The notes below the pieces were generated by a model. That model did no database searches. It was not told the origin of the DNA and saw nothing but the letters and a program-made list of their open reading frames with translations. Below, piece by piece: positions 18,773 to 27,533 of a stretch of DNA of 64,000 bases. Position numbers and translations under genes: made by a program. Source of the stretch: Rhodospirillaceae bacterium (GTDB lineage: Bacteria > Pseudomonadota > Alphaproteobacteria > Rhodospirillales > Rhodospirillaceae); the NCBI GenBank assembly GCA_029243545.1, contig JAQWRV010000008.1, positions 1-64,000 of the forward strand, in the 5' to 3' direction. Numbering within the stretch: the stretch's first letter is position 1; each line of letters begins with the position of its first letter.

Positions 18773-19547
18773 AACTAATACGCCAACCGCCGCGGAAAAA
18801 GACGCGCGATCCGCCCAGAAAAAGGACGCGCGATCCCTGCAGAAAAAAGAACTGCGCAAGCGGGTTTATTCAGAGGTCTCTGTCATCGAAACTGACAATG
18901 GATTTGGCATTGCTCTGGATGGCCGCCCTCTCAATACGCCGGGACGGTTTCCAATGACTACGGCCTCAAAATCTTTGGCTGAGGCCGTTGCATTGGAATG
19001 GAACTCCCAAGATGAGAACGTTGATCCGGCCTCAATGCCTCTATCGAAACTCCTGAACACATCCTTAGACCGTGTTGCACCCAATAGAGGCGCGATCACT
19101 GCAGAGTTGTTGCGTTACGTTGATACCGATCTGTTGTGCTACCGCGTGGACTCGCCAGAGTCTTTGGCTGAACGCCAAGGTGTGGTTTGGCAACCCATTC
19201 TGGATTGGCTGACGGCGATCCATGGTGTCACTTTGCAAACGGGCTCCGGGCTCATGCCACTGAAACAGCCAGAAGACGCCTCTGATAAAATGGAGTTGGC
19301 CATATCGGCCTGTGACGATGTCACGCTAACCGCTGTTCAAGCCGCCGCCGCGTTGACCGGTTCGCTTGCGCTTAGTCTAGCCTTGGTAGGCCGCAAACTT
19401 AGCGGGCAGGAAACCTTTGCCGCTTCTCAGCTGGATGAAACCTGGCAAATGGAAAAATGGGGTGAGGATTCCGAAGCCGTCGCCCGCCGGGCTCAATTGG
19501 AATTAGATTTACGCGCTGTAGAACAGTTCATCACGCTGACCTGGTAA
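18717..19547 (+). CDS. ATP12-family F1-ATPase assembly chaperone
   Basis: The 276-residue protein matches the ATP12 chaperone family, which guards F1 alpha subunits before hexamer assembly in mitochondria and alphaproteobacteria. The core starts RVYSEVSVIETDNGFGIALDG and includes EWNSQDENVDPASMPLSKL and LLCYR. Two adjacent GTG codons can serve as start. A lysine-rich N-terminal extension holds an eight-residue tandem repeat (KDARSAQK, KDARSLQK) before the core, so initiation inside the extension is also possible. Confidence 0.85.
   Translation: MVRHQTTVVKQRGPGILHKTNTPTAAEKDARSAQKKDARSLQKKELRKRVYSEVSVIETDNGFGIALDGRPLNTPGRFPMTTASKSLAEAVALEWNSQDENVDPASMPLSKLLNTSLDRVAPNRGAITAELLRYVDTDLLCYRVDSPESLAERQGVVWQPILDWLTAIHGVTLQTGSGLMPLKQPEDASDKMELAISACDDVTLTAVQAAAALTGSLALSLALVGRKLSGQETFAASQLDETWQMEKWGEDSEAVARRAQLELDLRAVEQFITLTW
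18798..18845 (+). repeat. 24-bp tandem duplication inside the ATP12 gene
   Basis: Two in-frame 24-bp units with 20 identical positions encode KDARSAQK and KDARSLQK. They lie in the non-conserved N-terminal extension. Confidence 0.85.
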
Positions 19548-19556
19548 ATAGGCGAC

Positions 19557-20114
19557 TTAGTCTTTTTTGGTCTCCGGCAACTCAATGGCGTGCTTAGTAA
19601 TCACCGGTACTAAAGCAATGCTGAACACAAGTGTGAGCGGCATAATGCCGAATACTTTGAACGTCACCCAGGCATCGGTGGATACCGAACGCCAAACGAT
19701 TTCATTCAAAATAGCCAGGACAACGAAAAACCCGATCCAGGCGCGGGTCATGATGGTCCAGCCGGTATCGGTCAGGGCCATGGCGGAATCCAAAACCATT
19801 TTGAGGAAGAGGCGGCCCGTCATCAGGCCGAAGGTCAGAATGGAGGCAAACAGCATGTTGACGATGGTCGGCTTCACTTTGATGAACGTCTCGTTCTGCA
19901 GCCAGATGGTCAGCCCGCCAAAGATCATCACGAAAACCCCGGTCACCAGCGGCATGGTCGGGATCGTCCGGTTGATGGCGTAAGAAATAGCCAGAGAAAC
20001 GGCCGTCGCGGCCATGAAGACCATGGTGGCGGCAAAAATGCCGAACTGGCTGTTAGACAGGAAAAAGACCACCAGGGGCCCCATTTCCAGCGCGAGTTTG
20101 AGTAAGGGGTTCAT
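19557..20114 (-). CDS. yciB: YciB/IspA-type septation protein (inner membrane)
   Basis: The 185-residue protein is largely hydrophobic, with five or more membrane segments. The N-terminus ([22 protein letters not shown]), the [21 protein letters not shown] segment and the C-terminal [19 protein letters not shown] are typical of the YciB (intracellular septation protein A) family, linked to envelope synthesis. It is convergent with ATP12 and divergent from pccB. Confidence 0.92.
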   Translation of the reverse strand: MNPLLKLALEMGPLVVFFLSNSQFGIFAATMVFMAATAVSLAISYAINRTIPTMPLVTGVFVMIFGGLTIWLQNETFIKVKPTIVNMLFASILTFGLMTGRLFLKMVLDSAMALTDTGWTIMTRAWIGFFVVLAILNEIVWRSVSTDAWVTFKVFGIMPLTLVFSIALVPVITKHAIELPETKKD

Positions 20115-20324
20115 AACCCAGGTGTATACGGAGGCCAGGCCCTGTATGTCTATGATTCTTGGGTATTTTTTGCCCTAAACGCGCGCTTTTTCAGGCATTT
20201 TTTTGTCTCCCGCCGCGTTCCTGTATGGTATCTCGTAAGCCATCATAAGAATGTAACCGGGCCCAAGGAGCACTCGCGGAGAGCAAGTGGGGCTGACCGG
20301 GGCGGCAGAGGGGAAAAACACGGC

Positions 20325-21857
20325 ATGAGCGCAATTGTCCAAAAATTGGAAGAGAAACGGGCTGAGGCTCGCATTGGCGGCGGCCAGCGGCGCATCGACG
20401 CCCAGCACAAAAAGGGCAAGTTGACGGCACGTGAACGGATCGATGTTCTGTTTGACGAGGGTTCCTTCGAAGAATGGGACATGTTTGTCGAGCACCGCTC
20501 CGTCGATTTTGGTATGGCGGAACAAAGAGTCCCGGGCGACGGGGTGATTACGGGCTATGGCACCGTTAACGGCCGGCCTATGTTCGTCTTCAGTCAGGAT
20601 TTCACGGTCTTTGGCGGATCGCTCTCTGAATCTCACGCCAAAAAAATTCTCAAGGTTATGGAAAAGGCCATGCAGGTGGGAGCACCGGTTATCGGTTTGA
20701 ATGATTCCGGCGGTGCCCGCATTCAAGAAGGCGTGGCCTCCCTCGCAGGTTATGCCGATGTCTTCCTGCAAAACGTGATGGCCTCCGGCGTTGTCCCGCA
20801 AATTTCTATGGTCATGGGGCCCTGTGCCGGTGGGGCTGTGTATTCACCGGCCATGACCGACTTCATCTTCATGGTGAAAGATTCCTCTTACATGTACGTC
20901 ACGGGTCCTGATGTCGTGAAGACTGTTACGCATGAAGTTGTGACTCATGAAGAGCTGGGCGGCGCGATGACTCATGCGTCCAAGTCCGGTGTGGCCGATG
21001 GCGTATTCGAAAACGATGTAGAAGCGCTTATTCAATTGCGCCGTCTCCTGGACTTCTTCCCGTTGAATAACAAAGAAAAACCGCCTGTGATTCCGACCAC
21101 CGATCCTGCCGACCGTGATGACTTCTCGCTTGATACGCTGGTGCCGGAAAATCCTAACAAGCCCTACGACATGAAGGAGCTGATCACCAAGATGGTCGAT
21201 GAGGGGGATTTCTTTGAAATCGCCGAACACTTTGCCAAGAACATGATCATTGGTTTCGCCCGCATGGAAGGGCAGCCGGTCGGTATCGTTGCCAATCAGC
21301 CCATGGTGCTCGCCGGTTGTCTCGATATTGAATCCAGCCGCAAGGCCGCGCGCTTTGTGCGCTTCTGTGATTGCTTCAGCATTCCGCTGCTGACACTGGT
21401 GGATGTGCCGGGCTTCATGCCCGGTGTGGATCAGGAATACGGCGGTATTATTAAACACGGCGCCAAGCTGTTGTTCGCTTTTGCCGAAGCCACGGTGCCC
21501 AAGATCACCCTCATCACTCGCAAGGCCTACGGTGGTGCTTACGACGTTATGAATTCCAAACACATCCGCGGCGACATAAACTTCGCCTGGCCGACCGCCG
21601 AAATCGCGGTTATGGGCGCAAAGGGCGCGGTGGAAATTATCTTTCGCCAGGATATCGGTGATCCGAAAAAGATTGAAGCGCGCACCAAGGAATACGAAGA
21701 AAACTTCGCCAATCCATTCCGCGCCGCCAATCTCGGGTTCATTGATGATGTCATCAAGCCGCACGGCACCCGCCGCCGAATTTGCAACGCGCTGGCTATG
21801 CTGCGCACCAAAGATGTCAGAAACCCTTGGAAGAAACACGGGAACATTCCGCTGTAA
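20325..21857 (+). CDS. pccB: Propionyl-CoA carboxylase beta subunit (carboxyltransferase)
   Basis: The 510-residue protein is the acyl-CoA carboxyltransferase half of the biotin enzyme. The N-terminal [21 protein letters not shown], the oxyanion-forming GGARIQEGV and [13 protein letters not shown], and the C-terminal [13 protein letters not shown] and [14 protein letters not shown] are all present. It turns propionyl-CoA into methylmalonyl-CoA together with pccA 24 bp downstream. Substrate choice (propionyl rather than acetyl) is inferred from the PccB-like length and pairing. Confidence 0.95.
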   Translation: MSAIVQKLEEKRAEARIGGGQRRIDAQHKKGKLTARERIDVLFDEGSFEEWDMFVEHRSVDFGMAEQRVPGDGVITGYGTVNGRPMFVFSQDFTVFGGSLSESHAKKILKVMEKAMQVGAPVIGLNDSGGARIQEGVASLAGYADVFLQNVMASGVVPQISMVMGPCAGGAVYSPAMTDFIFMVKDSSYMYVTGPDVVKTVTHEVVTHEELGGAMTHASKSGVADGVFENDVEALIQLRRLLDFFPLNNKEKPPVIPTTDPADRDDFSLDTLVPENPNKPYDMKELITKMVDEGDFFEIAEHFAKNMIIGFARMEGQPVGIVANQPMVLAGCLDIESSRKAARFVRFCDCFSIPLLTLVDVPGFMPGVDQEYGGIIKHGAKLLFAFAEATVPKITLITRKAYGGAYDVMNSKHIRGDINFAWPTAEIAVMGAKGAVEIIFRQDIGDPKKIEARTKEYEENFANPFRAANLGFIDDVIKPHGTRRRICNALAMLRTKDVRNPWKKHGNIPL

Positions 21858-21881
21858 CGCAGCGGTATTGGGGATACACGT

Positions 21882-23870
21882 ATGTTCGATAAAATTCTCA
21901 TCGCCAATCGCGGAGAAATCGCCTGCCGGGTCATCAAGACGGCCCGCAAGATGGGTGTCAAAACTGTAGCGGTCTATTCCGATGCGGACAAAAATGCTCT
22001 GCATGTGGAAATGGCTGACGAGGCCGTGCACATCGGCAAGCCGGCCTCGGCCAAGAGTTATCTGCGCGCCGACCGCATAATCAGGGCATGCAAGAAGACC
22101 AAAGCCCAGGCGGTGCATCCCGGCTATGGCTTTCTCTCTGAGAACAAAGACTTTCAACTGGCTTTGAAGAAGGCCGGCATTGCCTTCATTGGCCCTAATT
22201 CCAAGGCCATCGAGGCCATGGGCGATAAAATCACCTCGAAGAAACTGGCTGGCAAAGCGGGGGTGCCCACGGTACCCGGTCACATGGGCATCATCAAAGA
22301 CACTGACGAGGCAGTTAAAATTGCCAAGGAAATCGGCTATCCGGTGATGCTGAAAGCGTCAGCGGGTGGTGGCGGTAAAGGCATGCGCGTCGCCTACAAT
22401 AACGCCGAAGCCCGCGAAGGGTTTGAGCGCGCCACATCGGAAGCCAAGTCATCCTTCGGCGACGACCGGGTGTTTATCGAGAAATTTGTTGAGCAGCCCC
22501 GCCATATTGAAATTCAAATACTGGCCGACAGCCATGGTCATTGCATCTACGTGGGTGAGCGCGAATGTTCTATTCAGCGCCGTCATCAAAAGGTCATTGA
22601 AGAAGCGCCGAGCCCGTTCATCGACGAGAAAACCCGCAAGGCCATGGGCAAGCAGGCGGTCGCCATGGCCAAAGCGGTGGATTATGTCTCCGCCGGTACA
22701 GTCGAATTCATCGTCGATGCCAAGCGCAATTTCTACTTCCTAGAAATGAATACCCGCCTACAGGTGGAACACCCCGTAACCGAGCTGATCACCGGGCTTG
22801 ATCTGGTGGAATGGATGATCCGCGTCGCCGATGGGGAAAAGCTCACCGTCAAGCAGTCCGACGTGAAGCTCAATGGCTGGGCCATGGAAAGCCGTATCTA
22901 CGCCGAAGATCCGTACCGCAACTTCCTGCCGTCCACCGGTCGTCTGGTTAGTTACCGCCTGCCTGAAGAGAGCAAACACGTGCGCGTGGATACCGGTGTC
23001 TACGAAGGTGGCGAGATTTCCATGTTCTACGATCCCATGGTCGCCAAGCTGTGTACCTGGGGCAAAACCCGTAAGCAGGCCATCGCCCACATGCGCGATG
23101 CCCTGGATCACTATTACATTCGCGGCATCAGCCACAACATCCCATTTCTTGCTTCCGTTATGAGCAAAAAACGTTTTGTCGATGGCAAATTAACAACCAA
23201 TTTCATCGCCGAAGAATATCCGGATGGTTTTTCTGATAAGGACCTGCCCGCCGATGACCCGGTTCCTCTCATTGCCGTCGCAGCGCTTATACATCGGGCG
23301 TATTCCGCGCGCGCTGGGCAGATCAGTGGCAGTCTCAAGGGGCACGAAATACGACTGTCCAACCATTGGGTGGTGGATATCGCTGGCAAGCAACGGGCTG
23401 TCAAAATTTCCGATGCGAACTGCGCCAGCGGGTCGGTCAAAATCGGCCGCCGCAAAATCACCGTTGAAAGTGACTGGACCTATGGCGAGCCGCTGTTCAA
23501 CGGTACCGTCGGTGGTGACAGCGTGTGCGTCCAGGTGGACCGCAATGGCATTGGCTATCGCTTATCCCACAATGGCGCACATGTTGAGGCGACGGTTTAC
23601 ACCGCCCGTGATGCAGAGCTGGCCAAGCTCATGCCTCACAAAATTCCACCTGATATGTCCAGATTCTTGCTTTCGCCCATGCCGGGTCTGTTGGTCGCGG
23701 TCGAAGTGACTGTCGGCCAAGAGGTCAAGGCCGGCGAAACGCTGGCCATCGTCGAAGCCATGAAAATGGAAAATGTACTGAAAGCCGAGCGCGACGGCAC
23801 CGTGAAAGTGATTCCCGAAGAAGCGGGAGCTTCCCTCGCGGTAGACCAGGTGATTATGGAATTCGAATAA
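21882..23870 (+). CDS. pccA: Propionyl-CoA carboxylase alpha subunit (biotin carboxylase and carrier)
   Basis: The 662-residue protein begins MFDKILIANRGEIACRVI, with ATP-grasp motifs KASAGGGGKGMR and FLEMNTRLQVEHPVTE in the biotin carboxylase part. A BT linker domain follows. The C-terminal carrier domain has the biotinyl lysine in EAMKMENV. It carboxylates its biotin with bicarbonate and ATP and hands the group to PccB. Propionyl-CoA could come from odd-chain fatty acids or side chains; PHA storage (phaC) is also in the window. Confidence 0.96.
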   Translation: MFDKILIANRGEIACRVIKTARKMGVKTVAVYSDADKNALHVEMADEAVHIGKPASAKSYLRADRIIRACKKTKAQAVHPGYGFLSENKDFQLALKKAGIAFIGPNSKAIEAMGDKITSKKLAGKAGVPTVPGHMGIIKDTDEAVKIAKEIGYPVMLKASAGGGGKGMRVAYNNAEAREGFERATSEAKSSFGDDRVFIEKFVEQPRHIEIQILADSHGHCIYVGERECSIQRRHQKVIEEAPSPFIDEKTRKAMGKQAVAMAKAVDYVSAGTVEFIVDAKRNFYFLEMNTRLQVEHPVTELITGLDLVEWMIRVADGEKLTVKQSDVKLNGWAMESRIYAEDPYRNFLPSTGRLVSYRLPEESKHVRVDTGVYEGGEISMFYDPMVAKLCTWGKTRKQAIAHMRDALDHYYIRGISHNIPFLASVMSKKRFVDGKLTTNFIAEEYPDGFSDKDLPADDPVPLIAVAALIHRAYSARAGQISGSLKGHEIRLSNHWVVDIAGKQRAVKISDANCASGSVKIGRRKITVESDWTYGEPLFNGTVGGDSVCVQVDRNGIGYRLSHNGAHVEATVYTARDAELAKLMPHKIPPDMSRFLLSPMPGLLVAVEVTVGQEVKAGETLAIVEAMKMENVLKAERDGTVKVIPEEAGASLAVDQVIMEFE

Positions 23871-23871
23871 G

Positions 23872-24222
23872 ATGCCGCTAGAGCAAGGTCTACGTGGTGA
23901 CATCACCACAGTCCGCCTCGGCATTACCGGTCGCGTGCAGGGCGTGTGGTATCGCGGTTGGACGGTGGGCAAAGCGCAAGAACTCGGCCTAGCCGGCTGG
24001 GTGCGCAATATCACCGACGGTTCGGTGGAAGCGCTGATCAACGGTCCCAAAGAAACCGTCGATGCGTTGGTTGCCTTGTGCCGTTCCGGTCCGCCTGCCG
24101 CCCGGGTCGATGATATCGAGGTCACGGTGATTGATCCGCCGGGGAAGGGCGGGGCTTTTCCCTCTACCGAATTTCAGCCTCTAGGTACGTTTGACCCCTC
24201 GGAAATGCCGGAAAAGCGCTAA
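23872..24222 (+). CDS. acyP: Acylphosphatase
   Basis: The enzyme hydrolyses acyl phosphates such as 1,3-bisphosphoglycerate. The active-site loop GRVQGVWYRGW contains the catalytic Arg, and the Asn of GWVRNITDGSVE is also conserved. The 116 residues include 15 extra at the N-terminus and a Pro-rich tail. It begins one base after pccA, so it is probably co-transcribed. Confidence 0.93.
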   Translation: MPLEQGLRGDITTVRLGITGRVQGVWYRGWTVGKAQELGLAGWVRNITDGSVEALINGPKETVDALVALCRSGPPAARVDDIEVTVIDPPGKGGAFPSTEFQPLGTFDPSEMPEKR

Positions 24223-24310
24223 CCGCGGATTGCTGAGGTCGAAGCGGGCCGTGGTCATACCAAGCCTGGAGGCGTATCCTTTCCCGTGCATTTTGGGAAA
24301 GGACGCAATC

Positions 24311-25042
24311 ATGGACACCAAAGATCACGGTCTGGCAAGGCGCAAGGCTCTCACCACAGTTGGCGTTGGCGCAGCAGCGGCGCTAGCCGGGTCTTTCTCT
24401 GACGCTCAAGCTGCCGATGCAGCACCGGTCTTCGCCGGGCAACACAAACCTGTACCGCTGTCCTTTGATGCTGCCAAGCTCGAGGGTTTGTCAGAGAAGC
24501 TAATCACATCTCACTGGCAGAACAACTACATCGGTTCGGTCAACGCGCTGAACATGATCGAAGGTAAGCTGGCAGCGGCCATGCAGGACCCTGATACCCA
24601 TCCCCTGGTATATAACGGACTGAAGCGGGAAGAATTGCACCGTACGGGATCGGTCATTCTGCACGAGCTTTATTTCGGCGCGCTCGGCGGTGACGGTAAA
24701 CCCGGTGGAGATATTGCCGGCGCGTTGTCAGCCGCGTTCGGTTCCGTTGACGCGTGGCAGGCGGAATTTCTGCGCATTTCAGTCGGGCTCGGCGGCGGCT
24801 CCGGTTGGGTGATGCTGTCGTTCAACCTGCACACCAACAGCCTGCATAGCTATTGGGCGCCTGATCACCTGCACAACGCCACCACCGGTGTGCCGTTGCT
24901 GGCGCTGGATATGTACGAGCACTCCTATCACATGGACTACGGCACAGCGGCGCGGCGCTATGTGGAAGCATTCATGAGCAACACCGATTGGGAAGTGGTT
25001 GACCAGCGCTATCAGCGTGCCCTGCGTATGGCAGCTGCCTAG
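24311..25042 (+). CDS. Exported Fe/Mn superoxide dismutase-like protein
   Basis: The ATG at 24311 has AAAGGA eight bases upstream. The 243-residue protein has a Tat-like leader (Arg10-Arg11, then a long Ala-rich stretch ending SDAQA-AD). The body aligns with Fe/Mn SOD: candidate metal ligands His68 (TSHWQNNY), His118 (ILHELYF), Asp200 and His204 (LDMYEHSYHMDYG). The first ligand needs a three-residue gap in a mental alignment with E. coli SodB. Tat export would mean the metal is loaded in the cytoplasm. It may remove superoxide or do another redox job in the periplasm. Confidence 0.8.
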   Translation: MDTKDHGLARRKALTTVGVGAAAALAGSFSDAQAADAAPVFAGQHKPVPLSFDAAKLEGLSEKLITSHWQNNYIGSVNALNMIEGKLAAAMQDPDTHPLVYNGLKREELHRTGSVILHELYFGALGGDGKPGGDIAGALSAAFGSVDAWQAEFLRISVGLGGGSGWVMLSFNLHTNSLHSYWAPDHLHNATTGVPLLALDMYEHSYHMDYGTAARRYVEAFMSNTDWEVVDQRYQRALRMAAA

Positions 25043-25065
25043 GCTACGAATTCCTGGAGCATACA

Positions 25066-26028
25066 ATGGCCCAACCTATCCTAACGTCGCCGGCTTGCAT
25101 GACCTATGCCTGTTCGGAGCCCGAAAAGATGGCAACCTTGTTGTCGGACGTCTTTGGCTGGAAAACCCTGTGCGAAGGTGTTGTAAATACGCACCTTGAG
25201 TCTCTTTGGGGCATTGGGCCGGGCAGCGCTGGTGAATCGTTCTCCGTCCTCCGCTCTCCCGGCTCCGATCGTGGCATGATCCGCGTCGTCTCTGGTGAAG
25301 ACCGCACACGCACCTCACCCATGAGTACGCGATGGAGCGGCGTTGAGATTGTGGTCATGGAAGACATCGAGGGGCTCCACGAGAAACTTGAATCCCATCC
25401 AGATTTCACTGTCGGCCGTGTGCCCAAGACCATCGACTTCACCGAGGCAGGTGCCAACATTCACACCTATTTCTATGTCTACCCGCCGGGCGGCACCCAC
25501 TTCATGATGACCATGGCGAGAACGGAATGCCGGGATTACGTATTCCCATACTCGCCTAATCCGGTGGGACACATCTTCGACATTCATTTGGACATCGACA
25601 AAGACGGTCCCAGCCGCGGCTTTTATGAAAAGACATTAGGTCTCACCGCGGTCTTCGACGAGGACATCACAGAAGGTTTGTTTTACGAGACCTGGGATAT
25701 ACCTGCAGGGTCGCCCGCCAATCTGACTCTGTTTAAGGGCGACGCACCTAAATTCGGTCTCGACGGAATCGAAATGCGCATTTTCGAAAAAGCGGTGATG
25801 GACCCCCTACCAGCAGTGGCAGATAAATTTGACCCCGGCTGTTGTATGACGACTTATGCCTGCACGGATATTGATGCTGTTTTCCGCGCCGTCTCCAAAA
25901 GTGATCTCGCCACCATTCTTTCCGAACCCCAATCCATTGACACTGAACCTTACGCCGGTGCTGCAGCATTCACCTTTCTCGGTCCTGACGGCGAACGGGT
26001 AGAAATCTGCAGTAGTCTTTGGGGGTAA
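25066..26028 (+). CDS. VOC (glyoxalase/dioxygenase-fold) family protein
   Basis: The 320-residue protein looks like tandem VOC modules. The repeated pattern (MTYACSEPEKMATLLSDVFGW near residue 11, HIFDIHLDIDKDGPSRGFYEK near 168, MTTYACTDIDAVFRAV near 262, then FLGPDGERVEIC) is typical. VOC proteins are metal-dependent lyases, isomerases or dioxygenases. No substrate can be named. It has no signal peptide and lies 23 bp after the SOD-like gene. Confidence 0.75.
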   Translation: MAQPILTSPACMTYACSEPEKMATLLSDVFGWKTLCEGVVNTHLESLWGIGPGSAGESFSVLRSPGSDRGMIRVVSGEDRTRTSPMSTRWSGVEIVVMEDIEGLHEKLESHPDFTVGRVPKTIDFTEAGANIHTYFYVYPPGGTHFMMTMARTECRDYVFPYSPNPVGHIFDIHLDIDKDGPSRGFYEKTLGLTAVFDEDITEGLFYETWDIPAGSPANLTLFKGDAPKFGLDGIEMRIFEKAVMDPLPAVADKFDPGCCMTTYACTDIDAVFRAVSKSDLATILSEPQSIDTEPYAGAAAFTFLGPDGERVEICSSLWG

Positions 26029-26045
26029 CGCTTACCGGTCGGCGT

Positions 26046-26255
26046 TTAGTCTTCCGGCTCAAAGTCCAGCAGATCACCGGGCACGCAATCGAGTGTCGCG
26101 TATATTTTCTCAAGAGTGCTGAACCTTACGCCGCGCACTTTGCCCGTGCGCAACAGGGACATATTTGCTTCGGTGATGCCGACCTCCTGGGCCAGTTCGC
26201 GCGCCGTCATACCTTGCTCCGATAGAACCTGATCAAGCGTGATGCGGATGGGCAT
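26046..26255 (-). CDS. Small XRE/Cro-type HTH regulator (YozG-like)
   Basis: This 69-residue protein is almost only a helix-turn-helix (TARELAQEVGITEANMSLLRTGKVRGVRFSTLEKI read in pieces), ending DLLDFEPED. Such regulators are normally encoded right after a DUF2975 membrane protein. Here the stop of a broken DUF2975 frame lies 10 bp upstream on the same strand, so the pair is recognisable but disrupted. Confidence 0.85.
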   Translation of the reverse strand: MPIRITLDQVLSEQGMTARELAQEVGITEANMSLLRTGKVRGVRFSTLEKIYATLDCVPGDLLDFEPED

Positions 26256-26265
26256 TGGTTAGACC

Positions 26266-26520
26266 TCAAACAAACGATTTGTTTTCGTCTGCCAACTTGG
26301 CCGCTTCACCCATGATCCAGGCAATCACCAGGATCATCGTGCCAGCCAGACCTAACCATATTTCAGTACTACCCACAGCAACCACAAGATGCCCTTGTCC
26401 TTCGGTTTGTTTGACGGTGTCGATAGATAAGGCCAACGAAAACAGCGTGCCGCCGAAGGCCCGGAGTGCACCTCAGCCAGCCGCGACAACCCTATTGGCC
26501 ACTAGGAAACTAAGGTTTTC
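26266..26520 (-). pseudogene. Broken DUF2975 membrane protein gene
   Basis: The reverse strand encodes a C-terminal DUF2975-like segment: GALRAFGGTLFSLALS, then LGLAGTMILVIAWIMGEAAKL and ADENKSFV before the TGA. An in-frame TGA at 26473-26475 interrupts it after ANRVVAAG, and the N-terminal membrane helices are absent further upstream. The stop lies 10 bp before the HTH gene, as in intact pairs. The rest of the 382-bp stretch 26256-26637 shows no other gene. Confidence 0.65.
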
Positions 26521-26637
26521 TAGCCCCACTTCTAACCGTCTCTCTCTAACCACTGTGTGAAAGCCGGGGACATCGGGCCATAGACGCCCGGCGCGCACTT
26601 CTGTCTGATACGCATCTGTTATTTCAGAGGAGCTTTC

Positions 26638-27495
26638 ATGCCACAAAACGCACCAACTCTATCCCGCAGATCCCTGCTCGCCAGTGCGACGGCCGGCGCC
26701 GTGATCATCAGCGCCGGACGACCGGCGCAGGCTGCACTTAATCTGGAGGACCCATCTGAGTACCTCACCACAGTCCTTAAGATGCGCGGATGCGTCGACG
26801 GCAGTCTCAGCCTGGGTTGGATCATGGGCCAGCGTTACGCGATCGTCGACGGCAAGGCCACACCCATGTACGGCCTGCTCGCCAGTACCTTTGCCAATTA
26901 CACCCGCATCGACGCTGAGAATTTTGAAATGCGCTCCTTCGAGGTGGCTTACTTCACTGACCTCAAAACCGGCAAGCTGCTTGAGAAATGGGAGAACCCG
27001 TTCACCGGCAAGGTCGTCGATGTGCCGCAGACCCGTATGGGCCCGAGCATCGTGCCTGTTATGCCCGGTGGCTTTGACCTTTCAGACAACCCGCGCATGC
27101 GGACGATGAGCGCCAACCACATGTTCCGGCCAGCCGTCACGTTGCGCGATGACATCTGGATCACGGAAGAGATTAAGATTGCCGGTGACCCGCCTAACAG
27201 TGGACCCAATCCTTTCCGGTACAATGAAATGACCACCTACAATGCAAGCCTAAGGGATCTCGAAAAGCCGGATCTCGCTACCGTACCGACAAAAATTCAG
27301 TACCAAAGCGCCGTTGGCTTTTCGCCGTGGAACGCCATGGGCGATATCGATGCCATCAACATGGGCCGGGGCTCGGGCACCCGCGTTGCCAGGGTGGAGG
27401 ATTTCCCACCGTACTATTTGGAACTCACGGAGAAATATCACGCAGATGTTTTGAATGACCCCATGGCCATATTGTATGGCCCGCGTCACAACTAA
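26638..27495 (+). CDS. DUF1838 family protein, Tat-type leader (copy 1)
   Basis: The 285-residue protein opens with a twin-arginine leader (LSRRSLLASATAG, ending AQAA). The body matches DUF1838: FEVAYFTDLKTGKLLEKW, NPFTGKVVDVPQTRMGPS and FRYNEMTTYNAS. The family has no established function; it is inferred to be a periplasmic or outer-leaflet protein. An AGAGGAG ribosome binding site precedes the ATG. It is 38 bp before a second copy and the two probably form an operon. Confidence 0.85.
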   Translation: MPQNAPTLSRRSLLASATAGAVIISAGRPAQAALNLEDPSEYLTTVLKMRGCVDGSLSLGWIMGQRYAIVDGKATPMYGLLASTFANYTRIDAENFEMRSFEVAYFTDLKTGKLLEKWENPFTGKVVDVPQTRMGPSIVPVMPGGFDLSDNPRMRTMSANHMFRPAVTLRDDIWITEEIKIAGDPPNSGPNPFRYNEMTTYNASLRDLEKPDLATVPTKIQYQSAVGFSPWNAMGDIDAINMGRGSGTRVARVEDFPPYYLELTEKYHADVLNDPMAILYGPRHN

Positions 27496-27533
27496 AGCTA
27501 ACGTCCACGACTAATGCTCAAAGGAATTCCAAT

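Noticed and set aside
20844-22283. A 479-codon open frame on the minus strand opposite pccB and pccA
   Set aside because: It is antisense to two clear carboxylase genes, has no recognisable motif and mirrors their codon pattern.
26530-26620. Small minus-strand frame upstream of the DUF2975 relic (ending FTQWLERDG)
   Set aside because: It is only 27 codons, has no ribosome binding site and no recognised relatives.
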